Shown: positions 54,995 through 63,930 of the stretch, in pieces
How the letters are laid out: each line of letters begins with the position of its first letter
Numbering within the stretch: position 1 is the first letter of the stretch
Assembly (NCBI RefSeq): GCF_030644205.1
Contig: NZ_CP128647.1
Coordinates: forward strand, 186,001 to 250,000
DNA from: Mogibacterium neglectum
GTDB taxonomy: Bacteria; Bacillota; Clostridia; Peptostreptococcales; Anaerovoracaceae
Length of the DNA stretch: 64,000 bases
Reading direction: 5' to 3'
Notes under the pieces: generated by a model
The model's input: only the letters and a program-made list of their open reading frames with translations
What the model was told of the DNA's origin: nothing
Databases searched by the model: none
Program-made: the position numbers and the translations under genes

Positions 54995-55843
54995 ATGCTA
55001 AGTTCGATTCAAAGTATAATGTCTAATTTCAGGCCGGAAGATGCGCTGGATATAGCAATCGTGTCTTATATTGTTTATAAGATGATTGGTTTTATTAGGG
55101 AAACCAGGGCGATGCAGCTCATACGAGGACTGGTAATTATCATAGTTGCATTTTTTATATCGGACATATTTAACCTGTACCTGCTAAATTGGTTGCTAAA
55201 GAGCCTATTCACCATGGGTCTATTCGCGGTTGTTGTGTTGTTTCAACCTGAGCTCCGTAGAGCGCTCGAACAGGTAGGGCGTAAGAATCTCATGAACACG
55301 AACTCGTTCCGCAATATCGATAAGAATAAGGCTGTTGAAACGGTAGACTCCCTTGTGAGCGCAATCGATGATTTCTCAGCCACAAGGACAGGTGCACTCA
55401 TCGCAATTGAGCGTGAGACGATGCTTAACGACATTATCGAAACGGGGGTTGTGGTAGATGCTGAGATTTCCGTCAGGCTTCTGGGAAATCTATTTTATGA
55501 AGGCTCACCACTTCACGATGGCGGAGTTATCATCCGCGGGGCGAGAATCCATGCTGCGTCATGCGTATTTCCTTTGACAGAGAAGAAGAATATCGGTAGA
55601 AATCTGGGAACGAGGCACAGAGCAGGTGTAGGGTTAAGTGAGGTTTGCGATGCTTTAATAATAATAGTTTCTGAAGAGACCGGAGTGGTGTCAATCGCTG
55701 AAGATGGAAAGATTCGCAGATTTGTAGACCTCAAGACGATCGAGAAGATGCTTCTCAATATGTACCTGCCATCTGAAAAAGGAATGTATGGTAGGGTTGC
55801 GAAGCTAGTACGCCGAAAGGGGGGAAAGCACGATGCAAAGTAA
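54995..55843 (+). CDS. cdaA: Diadenylate cyclase CdaA
   Basis: It encodes 282 residues. Three N-terminal membrane helices (about 17-90) precede the DAC domain, with its signature Asp175-Gly-Gly (SPLHDGGVII) and Arg207-His-Arg209 (GTRHRAGVGLSE). It joins two ATP molecules into cyclic di-AMP, the essential potassium/turgor and cell-wall messenger in Firmicutes. The next gene, cdaR, overlaps it by 11 bases, and glmM follows, the conserved cdaA-cdaR-glmM arrangement in which CdaR and GlmM modulate the cyclase. Confidence 0.97.
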   Translation: MLSSIQSIMSNFRPEDALDIAIVSYIVYKMIGFIRETRAMQLIRGLVIIIVAFFISDIFNLYLLNWLLKSLFTMGLFAVVVLFQPELRRALEQVGRKNLMNTNSFRNIDKNKAVETVDSLVSAIDDFSATRTGALIAIERETMLNDIIETGVVVDAEISVRLLGNLFYEGSPLHDGGVIIRGARIHAASCVFPLTEKKNIGRNLGTRHRAGVGLSEVCDALIIIVSEETGVVSIAEDGKIRRFVDLKTIEKMLLNMYLPSEKGMYGRVAKLVRRKGGKHDAK

Positions 55844-57032
55844 CGAAACGAACAGCAAGAAAATCAACAAGATCAATCTAGCGCTTTCAGTTGCAATAGC
55901 TTTTGCCTCATGGCTTTACGTAGTATATAGCATAAATCCAACAATCAGCCGGACGTATACGAATATTCCGGTTAAGGTCACAAACTCAAAGACACTTGCC
56001 AAGAACGATCTAGCGGTAAGCAAGATTGATACTGAGAAAATCTCCGTTACCCTAGTTGGAAGGCGTTCGGCGATAAATGAGTTAAAGAAATCGGATATTG
56101 TCGCCACCGTCAATGCCTCAAATGCAGGCAAGGGTGAGAACTCGATGGCAGTGCAAGTGAGCGTACCTGGAGCGATATCAGTAAAATCACAGAGTGAAAG
56201 TAGCATTTCGGTTACAGTTGAAGACCTAGAGGTCAAGAAAGTAAGCACATATACGACATACAAAGATGGTCAATCGGGAGAGCCTGTAGTTAAGAAGCAA
56301 AGCAGCAAGGAAGTAGAGGTACAAGGTGCTGAGAGTCTGGTTAAGAATGTGGATTCGGTTAAGTTAGAACTCGATTCTGGCAAGGTTACTGATAAAGCAA
56401 AAGAATTCAGTGCTACCGCAACTCCTGTTGATGGAAGCGGTCACAAGATAGACTATCTAACTACAGATCCAGATAGAGTATCAGTAACTGCATATAAGGG
56501 TGAGACCAAGACAGTAAAACTCAAGGTGAAGGTTGCGAATACACAGGATGGCAGTGTTTCGAGAACGTATTCCGCACCGAGCACGATAGTCATCAAAGGT
56601 AGAAGCAAGGATATCAAAAACATTACAGAAATTACGTCCAAAGAGATAGACATCAGTTCTGTAGCCGAGACGAAAGATATAGATATCGATTATGATCTGC
56701 CAGAAGGTGTGAGCATAGCAAATGAATCAAGGCATGTAAAGCTTAAGGTCAAGGTGAGCACGAGCACATCGAAGACTGTGAATGTGCCTGCTGGTTCGAT
56801 TAACATAAACAATGTTGCTAGCGGCCATACCGCGGAGGCAAATAGTGGTGTTAACGTCATCGTAACAGGTAGCAAGGATAAGATAGCTAATGTTACAGCT
56901 AGTTCATTCGTAATCAGTGCAGATGCAAGTGGTCTAGGAGCAGGTCAGCATACGGTTACAGCGTATCTCACAAACAATTCGGGGCTTACAGCAGCACTTA
57001 AAAGTGCGCAGATAACAATAACAATTCAGTAA
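55833..57032 (+). CDS. cdaR: CdaR (YbbR-domain) regulator of CdaA
   Basis: It encodes 399 residues. One N-terminal membrane helix (about 15-32, INLALSVAIAFASWLYVVYS) is followed by four YbbR-type repeats of roughly 85 residues on the outer face (for example NDLAVSKIDTEKISVTLVGR, and later NESRHVKLKVKVSTS). CdaR binds CdaA at the membrane and changes c-di-AMP synthesis. The start overlaps the end of cdaA after AAAGGGGGG. The C-terminus is a normal repeat end without a sorting signal. Confidence 0.93.
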   Translation: MQSNETNSKKINKINLALSVAIAFASWLYVVYSINPTISRTYTNIPVKVTNSKTLAKNDLAVSKIDTEKISVTLVGRRSAINELKKSDIVATVNASNAGKGENSMAVQVSVPGAISVKSQSESSISVTVEDLEVKKVSTYTTYKDGQSGEPVVKKQSSKEVEVQGAESLVKNVDSVKLELDSGKVTDKAKEFSATATPVDGSGHKIDYLTTDPDRVSVTAYKGETKTVKLKVKVANTQDGSVSRTYSAPSTIVIKGRSKDIKNITEITSKEIDISSVAETKDIDIDYDLPEGVSIANESRHVKLKVKVSTSTSKTVNVPAGSININNVASGHTAEANSGVNVIVTGSKDKIANVTASSFVISADASGLGAGQHTVTAYLTNNSGLTAALKSAQITITIQ

Positions 57033-57149
57033 TAACGCCAGCTGTATGAATTATACTGGCTGTAAGTCATCACTTGTTAAAGACAGATGATATATCAATA
57101 TGCGGGCTTTATACTTTGCAGGACATATTAAGGAATTAAGGAGAAGTTA

Positions 57150-58505
57150 ATGGGAAGATTGTTTGGAACAGATGGTGTGAGAGGAGTGGCTAACACAGAA
57201 CTTACGGCTTCGCTTGCATTCGATATCGGCAGGGCGGCTGCGTTTGTGCTCGGTGAGAATGATAAGAAACCAGTTATGGTGATTGGACGCGATACGAGAA
57301 TCTCTGGTGATATGCTGGAAAATGCGCTGACAGCTGGAGTTCTTTCCGTTGGCGGAGATGTGATAAAACTAGGAGTTGTTCCTACACCAGCAGTTGCATA
57401 CCTAGTAAGGAAGTACAACGCGGATGCAGGAGTCGTTATCTCTGCATCCCATAACCCATTTGAATACAATGGTATCAAACTGTTTAATGGCGAAGGCTAT
57501 AAGCTGGACGATAGCGTTGAGCAGGAGATTGAGGCAATTATTCTATGTGAGAAGGAAATCAGCACCGATGAATTTGTAGGTGCAAAGCTCGGAACGTGCC
57601 GTGAGGATGACGCTAGTGCGATTAAGCAGTACACTGACTTTCTGCTTACGACTATAGACAAGAGGCTCGACGGTATAAAGGTAGTTCTTGATACTGCAAA
57701 TGGTGCAGCATTTGAGACCGCTCATATCGTATATGAAGCACTTGGGGCAGAAGTTACAGTTCTGAGCGACAGTCCAGATGGAATTAACATCAATGATGGC
57801 TGCGGATCCACACATCCCGAGAATTTACAACAGAAAGTCGTAGAGCTCGGTGCAGATGTGGGATTTGCATACGATGGAGATGCGGATAGACTCATCGTTG
57901 TGGATGAACAGGGTAGGATAATAGATGGAGATAGGGTACTATGCATATGTGGTAAGTACTTAAAGACTAATGGTCTTCTTGCAACAGATAAAATCACTGC
58001 CACAGTTATGAGTAATATCGGACTTCATAAACATCTAGATGAGTACGGAATAGGCGTCGATGTGACTAAGGTCGGTGATAGATATGTGCTAGAATCCATG
58101 AGAAAGACAGGTTCTGTACTCGGTGGTGAGCAATCTGGACACATGATATTCCTAAACTACACGACAACTGGCGATGGCGTACTATCATCTTTACAGTTTA
58201 TGAAGGCATATCTTGACTCAGGTAAAAAACTCAGCGAACTCAGAGATGAAATTCAGATTTATCCGCAAGCGTTAGTTAATGCTAGGGTAGATAACGCTTT
58301 CAAGGCTGCGGCTCTCGAGGATGAAGAGGTTAAGAAGTACATCGCTGATATTGAGGCGAAAATGGAAGGTACAGGCAGGGTTCTAATCAGACCCTCTGGA
58401 ACTGAACCGTTAATCAGAGTGATGTTAGAAGGTGAGGATATCGATGAAATTCAGGGATATGCGAAGCAGGTGGCAGCGCTTATCTCTGATAAATTCGGAA
58501 AGTAA
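57150..58505 (+). CDS. glmM: Phosphoglucosamine mutase
   Basis: It encodes 451 residues. The alpha-D-phosphohexomutase fold shows the opening GRLFGTDGVRG, the active phosphoserine Ser100 in SASHNPFEYNG, the Mg-binding DGDADR loop, the sugar-specificity GGEQSGH and the phosphate-binding RPSGTEPLIRV. It converts glucosamine-6-phosphate to glucosamine-1-phosphate for UDP-GlcNAc and peptidoglycan. It starts after AAGGAGAAG, 117 bases past cdaR, in the standard cluster; GlmM is also known to bind and restrain CdaA. Confidence 0.97.
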   Translation: MGRLFGTDGVRGVANTELTASLAFDIGRAAAFVLGENDKKPVMVIGRDTRISGDMLENALTAGVLSVGGDVIKLGVVPTPAVAYLVRKYNADAGVVISASHNPFEYNGIKLFNGEGYKLDDSVEQEIEAIILCEKEISTDEFVGAKLGTCREDDASAIKQYTDFLLTTIDKRLDGIKVVLDTANGAAFETAHIVYEALGAEVTVLSDSPDGININDGCGSTHPENLQQKVVELGADVGFAYDGDADRLIVVDEQGRIIDGDRVLCICGKYLKTNGLLATDKITATVMSNIGLHKHLDEYGIGVDVTKVGDRYVLESMRKTGSVLGGEQSGHMIFLNYTTTGDGVLSSLQFMKAYLDSGKKLSELRDEIQIYPQALVNARVDNAFKAAALEDEEVKKYIADIEAKMEGTGRVLIRPSGTEPLIRVMLEGEDIDEIQGYAKQVAALISDKFGK

Positions 58506-58654
58506 TTAGAAGCTAAGTTTTATGGCAAAACAAACCGCCATGGCTACACATAGCGGGGATTTTAGTTTCGTTAAAATAATGAATGTGAATCGTTGTAGCG
58601 ATTTGCGGTTAGCCGTGAATTGGCTATTTGAAATAATATATTTGGAGGAAAAAT
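58506..58654 (+). other. glmM-glmS spacer; no glmS ribozyme seen
   Basis: Many Firmicutes carry the glmS ribozyme here. This 149-base spacer is too short and lacks its conserved core. It does contain AACCGC (about 58540) and GCGGTT (about 58607) that could close a large hairpin, plus TTTGGAGG before the glmS ATG. Control of glmS therefore seems to use another mechanism. Confidence 0.55.
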
Positions 58655-60487
58655 ATGTGCGGAATCGTAGGTTATGTAGGTAATGGAGCGCCGCAAGGCA
58701 TTATTATCGAAGGACTCAAGAAGTTAGAGTACAGAGGTTATGACTCGGCAGGTATCGCCGTTGTAAATGATGGCAAAATTAAGCTAAGAAAGCATGTTGG
58801 TGAAATAGTAAATCTAGAGAAGTTAATTGGAAATGAAAATCTAGGCGGTCATGTGGGAATTGGACATACAAGATGGGCAACTCACGGTGCACCATCTGAT
58901 GTTAACTCGCACCCTCATATGAGTAACGACAATAGAATTGCACTCGTTCATAACGGAACAGTTGAGAACTATGTGGAAATCAGAGCTGAACTCGAGAAAG
59001 AGGGATTCACCTTTAAGAGTGATACAGATTCTGAGGTTGCTGCGGTTCTGTTTGGTAAATACTACAACGAACTCGGTGATTTAAAGGCTACCATGGATAA
59101 GGTAACTCACGAGATGACAGGAACTTTTGCGCTCGCTGCAATCGCTGAGGACCAACCAGAAAAATTCGTAGCTTATAGAAAGAATGCTCCGTTGATTGTC
59201 GGCAAGGGCAAGGGTTGCAACTTCGTAGCTTCAGATTTCTCGGCACTTCTCAAGTATACAAAGGATGTTTATCTACTTGAGACTGGTGATACAGTAGTGT
59301 TAACTCCAGATAGCGTTACAATCTATGATGAATCTGGTAAGGAAATTAAGCGTGAGACGATGCATATCAGCTGGGATGAAAGCGTTGCTGAAAAAGGAAA
59401 GTATGAACACTTCATGCTCAAGGAGATATTTGATCAACCTAAGGCTATAGAGGAAACTCTTAATCGTAATCTTGGCGATGATGGAAGAGTGTCGCTTTAC
59501 GATATGACGCTTACAAAGGAAGACTTTGCTAATTTCAACAAAATCTGTATCGTAGCATGTGGAACGGCATATCATGCTGGTCTAGTAGGTAGAAATATCT
59601 TCGAGAAGTTCGTTAAAATGCCTGTAGAGGTCGATGTAGCGTCTGAGTTCAGATACAGGGATCCTTTTGTAGATGAAAAGACACTTTTTATTGCAATCAG
59701 CCAATCTGGAGAAACTGCGGATACGCTAGAAGCACTTCGTGAGGCTAAGAGAAAGGGAGCGAGGGTATTATCTATCGTCAATGTCGTAGGTAGCACAGTT
59801 GCTCGTGAATCTGACGATGTGTTCTACACATGGGCTGGACCTGAGATTTCAGTAGCTTCTACAAAGGCTTACACAACTCAGCTCTTATCACTTTACCTAT
59901 TAGCACTGTATCTAGGAGACCTGCGCGGAACTATATCAGAGAATTTTTATAGCCAAGTTGTCAGAGAGCTATCTGATATTCCTGAAAAATTAGAGAAAGT
60001 TCTTGTGCTTAGGGGCAGCATCGAGAAGCTTGCGAAAAAGCTTTACGATAGAGACCAGGTGTTTTTTATAGGTAGAGGCATGGATGCAAGTGTTGCCTAC
60101 GAGGGGTCGCTCAAGCTAAAGGAAATCTCATATATAAACTCCTTCGCAATTGCAGCAGGAGAGCTTAAGCATGGAACGATTGCGCTGATGGAGCCAACTA
60201 CTATTGTCGTTGCACTAGCAACACAGTCTAAACTGTTTGACAAGATGGTTTCCAACATACAGGAGGTTAAAGCGCGTAACGCACACGTAATCTCCATCGC
60301 TAAAGAGGGCAATACAGCTATTGAAGAGCATTCAAACGAGACATTCTACATTCCAGAGTGCATGGATGAGGTATCGCCACTTCTAAGCGTAATTCCTCTG
60401 CAGATATATGCATACTATGTTGCTAAAGAAAAGGGTTGCGAGATAGACAGACCTCGTAACCTCGCAAAGAGCGTAACTGTAGAATAG
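58655..60487 (+). CDS. glmS: Glucosamine-fructose-6-phosphate aminotransferase
   Basis: It encodes 610 residues. The N-terminal glutaminase domain begins Met-Cys2-Gly (nucleophile) and contains GHTRWATHG and the HNGTVENY block. Two SIS sugar-isomerase domains follow (CGTAYHAG and SQSGETADT; later GRGMDASVAYEGSLKLKEIS and ELKHG), ending PRNLAKSVTVE. It makes glucosamine-6-phosphate from fructose-6-phosphate and glutamine, feeding glmM directly upstream. It is the normal full length. Confidence 0.97.
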   Translation: MCGIVGYVGNGAPQGIIIEGLKKLEYRGYDSAGIAVVNDGKIKLRKHVGEIVNLEKLIGNENLGGHVGIGHTRWATHGAPSDVNSHPHMSNDNRIALVHNGTVENYVEIRAELEKEGFTFKSDTDSEVAAVLFGKYYNELGDLKATMDKVTHEMTGTFALAAIAEDQPEKFVAYRKNAPLIVGKGKGCNFVASDFSALLKYTKDVYLLETGDTVVLTPDSVTIYDESGKEIKRETMHISWDESVAEKGKYEHFMLKEIFDQPKAIEETLNRNLGDDGRVSLYDMTLTKEDFANFNKICIVACGTAYHAGLVGRNIFEKFVKMPVEVDVASEFRYRDPFVDEKTLFIAISQSGETADTLEALREAKRKGARVLSIVNVVGSTVARESDDVFYTWAGPEISVASTKAYTTQLLSLYLLALYLGDLRGTISENFYSQVVRELSDIPEKLEKVLVLRGSIEKLAKKLYDRDQVFFIGRGMDASVAYEGSLKLKEISYINSFAIAAGELKHGTIALMEPTTIVVALATQSKLFDKMVSNIQEVKARNAHVISIAKEGNTAIEEHSNETFYIPECMDEVSPLLSVIPLQIYAYYVAKEKGCEIDRPRNLAKSVTVE

Positions 60488-60590
60488 GTATCATTATTTC
60501 GAGCGTGTACAGAACCTGAATTTGCAGGATGTGTGCATGCTCGAATTTGAAAAGTTGTAGGCGTATATTATTCAGAATTAGAGAATTGAT

Positions 60591-62291
60591 ATGGAAGAGA
60601 ACAAGGCAATCAAAAATTATACGGAATGGATCAATGCCAAAGGAATCGACCCAGATATGAGACAGTGTCTGATGAATATGATAACCGGCCCAGAAGAAAT
60701 AGAGAGCTGCTTTAGCGAGGAACTCGATTTTGGCACGGCCGGAATGAGAGCGACTATGGGAGTTGGTTCAGCTCGAATGAATATCTATACAGTTGCTACT
60801 GCTGCATACGCTATGGGCGAGATGCTTACTGAAAAACATGAGGGCAAGGATGTAAAAATCGTTATTTCGTACGATTCACGTAATAATTCAAGAGAGCTTG
60901 CAGAGGCCGCGGCTGCGGCAAGCTGTGTGGCAGGTGCAAAGGTTCTTTTTTCAGACAGACTGCGCCCGGTGCCTATGCTCTCTTATGCTATAAGAAATTT
61001 TGAGGCAGATGGCGGAATAATGATTACAGCATCGCACAACCCTAAGGAATACAATGGATTTAAGTCATATAGGGCTGATGGTGCGCAGATGGTTGATGAA
61101 GAGACCAAGGCGATTAAGAATCGCATTAAAAATGCAGTTCAAGGCATAGAGATACTCTCAACAGCTGGGCCCTTCGAAGAACTTGTAAAGGCCGGAGATA
61201 TTACATATTTTGGCAGGGAAATCGATGACAGCTACAATGCAATGATCATGGATTCATTTAATAGCAGTAGCGTGAGCAGAAGGTCGAGATCTTCGCTTCG
61301 CATCGTTTATTCACCACTTAATGGTTCAGGAAGAGAACCGGTGAGAAGGGCGCTGAATGAATTGGGGTACGAAAAGGTATTTGCGGTAAATGAGCAGGAC
61401 CGTCCAGATGGTGATTTTCCAAGTCTTAGAGTTCCAAATCCAGAGTATGATGATACATATGATCTAGCTAAGAAATACGCTGAGATGTCAATGGCTGATA
61501 TCATTATAGTTACAGATCCAGATGCCGATAGGCTCGGAGTAGCAGTATATGATGAGGGCGAATATAAGAAACTGACAGGAAACCAGATAGGGGCGATACT
61601 CCTCGAGTATATTCTTTCTGAGGCAAAGAAGTTAGGTAATCTTCCGGAAAATGGGTATACGGTAACCTCAATCGTATCGACTCATCTAGCGAGAGCTATT
61701 TGTGCAAGATATGGAGTTAAGCTTTACGAAACTTTAACTGGTATAAAGAACATTGCCGAGCAGATTAGACAGCGGTCCGATAATGGGACAGAAAGATTTA
61801 TGTTTGGTTTTGAGGAAAGCAATGGATACATGCTTAATCAGGCTGTTCGCGATAAGGACGGCGTGATGGCAGCAGTAGCTATCGCTGAAATAGCAACTCT
61901 GTCCAAGGCAAACGGCGTTACACTGATCGAGCAATTAGAATCCCTGCATAAACTTTATGGATACTCTGCAGAGGGCAGCGTATGCGTGGAAGGCGTTGGT
62001 GTTGGGGAAAGATTTATGGAACATCTCAGATTGCTCGATGGTAAGCTTGGTGAACATGGAACAGAACTTGGTGTGTTAGGCGTAAAAAAATATACGGATT
62101 ACCTTCCTGAGTCAAATGTCCTTCTGTATGAGCTAAGTGGACTCGACTGGATCGCCTTTAGACCTTCCGGAACAGAACCGAAGTTCAAGATTTACTTTGG
62201 TTTCTATGGTGCAGAGTCAGCAGCGGAGAGCAGACTGGAGAGAATCTCAAAAGCTGTTATTGCTGAAATTAATAAATATAAGGAAAATTAA
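60591..62291 (+). CDS. Phosphoglucomutase/phosphomannomutase-type phosphohexomutase
   Basis: It encodes 566 residues of the longer PgcA/phosphopentomutase-like group. The opening is ELDFGTAGMRATMGVGSARMN, the phosphoserine is Ser148 (TASHNPKEYNGFK), the metal loop is DPDADRLG, FGFEESNGYM gives specificity, and FRPSGTEPKFKIYF is the phosphate loop. It moves phosphate between C6 and C1 of glucose or related sugars, linking glycolysis to nucleotide-sugar synthesis. A paralogue (glmM) lies upstream. The start has no strong ribosome site. The next gene begins one base after its stop. Confidence 0.92.
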   Translation: MEENKAIKNYTEWINAKGIDPDMRQCLMNMITGPEEIESCFSEELDFGTAGMRATMGVGSARMNIYTVATAAYAMGEMLTEKHEGKDVKIVISYDSRNNSRELAEAAAAASCVAGAKVLFSDRLRPVPMLSYAIRNFEADGGIMITASHNPKEYNGFKSYRADGAQMVDEETKAIKNRIKNAVQGIEILSTAGPFEELVKAGDITYFGREIDDSYNAMIMDSFNSSSVSRRSRSSLRIVYSPLNGSGREPVRRALNELGYEKVFAVNEQDRPDGDFPSLRVPNPEYDDTYDLAKKYAEMSMADIIIVTDPDADRLGVAVYDEGEYKKLTGNQIGAILLEYILSEAKKLGNLPENGYTVTSIVSTHLARAICARYGVKLYETLTGIKNIAEQIRQRSDNGTERFMFGFEESNGYMLNQAVRDKDGVMAAVAIAEIATLSKANGVTLIEQLESLHKLYGYSAEGSVCVEGVGVGERFMEHLRLLDGKLGEHGTELGVLGVKKYTDYLPESNVLLYELSGLDWIAFRPSGTEPKFKIYFGFYGAESAAESRLERISKAVIAEINKYKEN

Positions 62292-62292
62292 G

Positions 62293-63081
62293 ATGGCAGA
62301 TGAAGTAAGAATTGCTCTACTGATAGATGCGGAAAACATTTCAGCGCAGTATGCGGGATACATAATCGATGAAATCGAGAAGTATGGTATCTGCTCTTAT
62401 AAAAGAATTTATGGTAACTGGGAACGCATCGTTAAGACTAGGTGGGAACAAGAGATAAGAAAGCACTCGCTAAAGCCTATGATGCAGGTTAACAATACAA
62501 GAGGCAAGAACGCATCTGATTCAGCTCTTATAATCGATGCGATGGACATCTTGTATGGTAGCAATGTCGAAGGTTTCTGTATAGTTTCTTCTGACAGTGA
62601 TTTTACATCTCTAGCGAGAAGGCTTAGTGAGTCAGGATGCCTTGTGCTCGGCATGGGAGAATCAGACAAGGCAACAGAGGCCCTCGAGAATGCTTATGAT
62701 AAGTTCATCTATATAGATTTACTCGCTAAACAGGCAGAAGAGGAGCGTCTCGCCGAGGAAGCTCTCGAAGCTGAGTATAAGAAGCAGAAGAAACAGGAAC
62801 GCAGCAAGGATGCTGCTGAAAATACTGCCAACACACCTAGCAAAAAGGCTATAGAGGCAAAGATTCAGCAGATTATCATGGAGAATAACGATAAGGGTAA
62901 GCCTACTGACCTGGGGCTTATCGGAAATGAACTAAACCGCATCTATAAGAACTTCGACGTAAGATATTACAGCAAGAAGGGTGGTAAACGTTACAAGTAT
63001 CTTAAGGAATTTGTAAGCGACTTTAAATCCCTCAAGGTAGAGGTGAGCGGTGACCGCGGCATATATGTTACTGTAAGATAA
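62293..63081 (+). CDS. NYN-domain ribonuclease-like protein with OST-HTH/LOTUS domain
   Basis: The start is ATG 62293 right after the preceding stop; a longer frame running back into that gene is overlap. The 262-residue product opens with a PIN-like NYN domain: Asp12 in ALLIDAENIS, the NNTRGKNASDSALIIDAMDIL helix with conserved Asp, and SSDSDFTSLARRL. A charged coiled linker (about 135-180) leads to a C-terminal LOTUS/OST-HTH domain (TDLGLIGNELNRIYKNFDVRYY ... KYLKEFVSDFKSLKV). NYN proteins are predicted metal-dependent RNases, and LOTUS binds RNA. The role in bacteria is largely unknown. Confidence 0.88.
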   Translation: MADEVRIALLIDAENISAQYAGYIIDEIEKYGICSYKRIYGNWERIVKTRWEQEIRKHSLKPMMQVNNTRGKNASDSALIIDAMDILYGSNVEGFCIVSSDSDFTSLARRLSESGCLVLGMGESDKATEALENAYDKFIYIDLLAKQAEEERLAEEALEAEYKKQKKQERSKDAAENTANTPSKKAIEAKIQQIIMENNDKGKPTDLGLIGNELNRIYKNFDVRYYSKKGGKRYKYLKEFVSDFKSLKVEVSGDRGIYVTVR

Positions 63082-63085
63082 TAAG

Positions 63086-63120
63086 AACCTCCTATGTCAG
63101 TATTAGACATAGGAGGTTTT
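63086..63120. terminator. Rho-independent terminator
   Basis: AACCTCCTATGTC, 7-base loop, GACATAGGAGGTT then TT. A perfect 13-bp stem. Confidence 0.82.
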
Positions 63121-63194
63121 CGCTATCTGTGATGACAATTATAAAACTGGTTATGCAAGAGTAATAATCTTACAGACATATTACTACCCTAAGT

Positions 63195-63368
63195 TTATTT
63201 GTCTTCGATTGTAAAACTCAGCTCAGTTCCACACTCTGGACATACTGCATCTCCAGGTGATGCCTGAAACTCTTTGTTACATACAGGGCATACGATGATA
63301 TATGTATCGGCATCATAGCCATCTGGCACATTGTTGTTAAACGCATCTATATATTGCTTCTCGTCCAT
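63195..63368 (-). CDS. 57-residue zinc-ribbon protein
   Basis: On the minus strand ATG (63366-63368) follows AGAGGAGGAACT, a strong ribosome site. The frame gives 57 residues to a TAA whose complement is 63195-63197. Two CxxC pairs (CPVCNKEF and CPECGTEL, 15 residues apart) define a zinc ribbon with an acidic N-terminus (DEKQYIDAFNNN) and an acidic tail. It is rubredoxin-sized, but the knuckle sequences fit zinc better than iron. The function is unknown. It is transcribed toward the NYN gene terminator. Confidence 0.82.
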   Translation of the reverse strand: MDEKQYIDAFNNNVPDGYDADTYIIVCPVCNKEFQASPGDAVCPECGTELSFTIEDK

Positions 63369-63567
63369 AGTTCCTCCTCTTTTCTAACTTAACTTTTAAT
63401 TCTTAATTATTTATTATTTTACATTATATCGGTTGTTTCCTCAACTTATTCAAACATATAATGAAATTGAAATACTATGTTTATTATTATGAATACGTTA
63501 TCTTCAACAGAAAGTTCATATAGAGAATAACTGTTAGTTATAGGTAAAAATAAGAAAGGAGGATAAT

Positions 63568-63930
63568 ATGCATAAAGCTGCGATTGATTATCGTGGGCTA
63601 AAGTATGTAAACATTGCGATTTGGATAGAAGTAGCATACATACTGATAAACGGTGTAACAGGTCTATTTGCATTGCTTCAGATAGCAGCGATGTCAGAGA
63701 TGTCTCAGGGAGCCTTGATCTTTAATACGAAGATTGCTCCTGATTTAATCTTATTAATGTTCATAGCAAATGTTGTATTATACATCATGGGATTAAATGG
63801 ACTTCAGAAACTCAACCCATTCTATCGTAAGGCTTGCAAGATGTATATTGCATATCTCATTTTCATTTTCTTATCCATAATAGCATTTGTTATCCTCGCA
63901 TTTGCTGTCAGTGGATTTACTGTCATTTAA
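63568..63930 (+). CDS. Small polytopic membrane protein of unknown function
   Basis: It encodes 120 residues starting after GAAAGGAGG. Three hydrophobic segments at about 15-40, 58-76 and 92-117 give a three-helix membrane protein with short polar loops (LNGLQKLNPFYRKACKMY between helices 2 and 3). No signature residues or named family were recognised. The 70 bases to the right edge may belong to another gene, but no start can be chosen. Confidence 0.7.
   Translation: MHKAAIDYRGLKYVNIAIWIEVAYILINGVTGLFALLQIAAMSEMSQGALIFNTKIAPDLILLMFIANVVLYIMGLNGLQKLNPFYRKACKMYIAYLIFIFLSIIAFVILAFAVSGFTVI

Noticed and set aside
58506-58654. glmS ribozyme
   Set aside because: The conserved core and cleavage-site sequence are absent and the spacer is too short.
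62137-62292. N-terminal extension of the NYN protein by 52 residues
   Set aside because: It lies wholly inside the phosphohexomutase gene in another frame; the ATG at 62293 begins the conserved NYN sequence.
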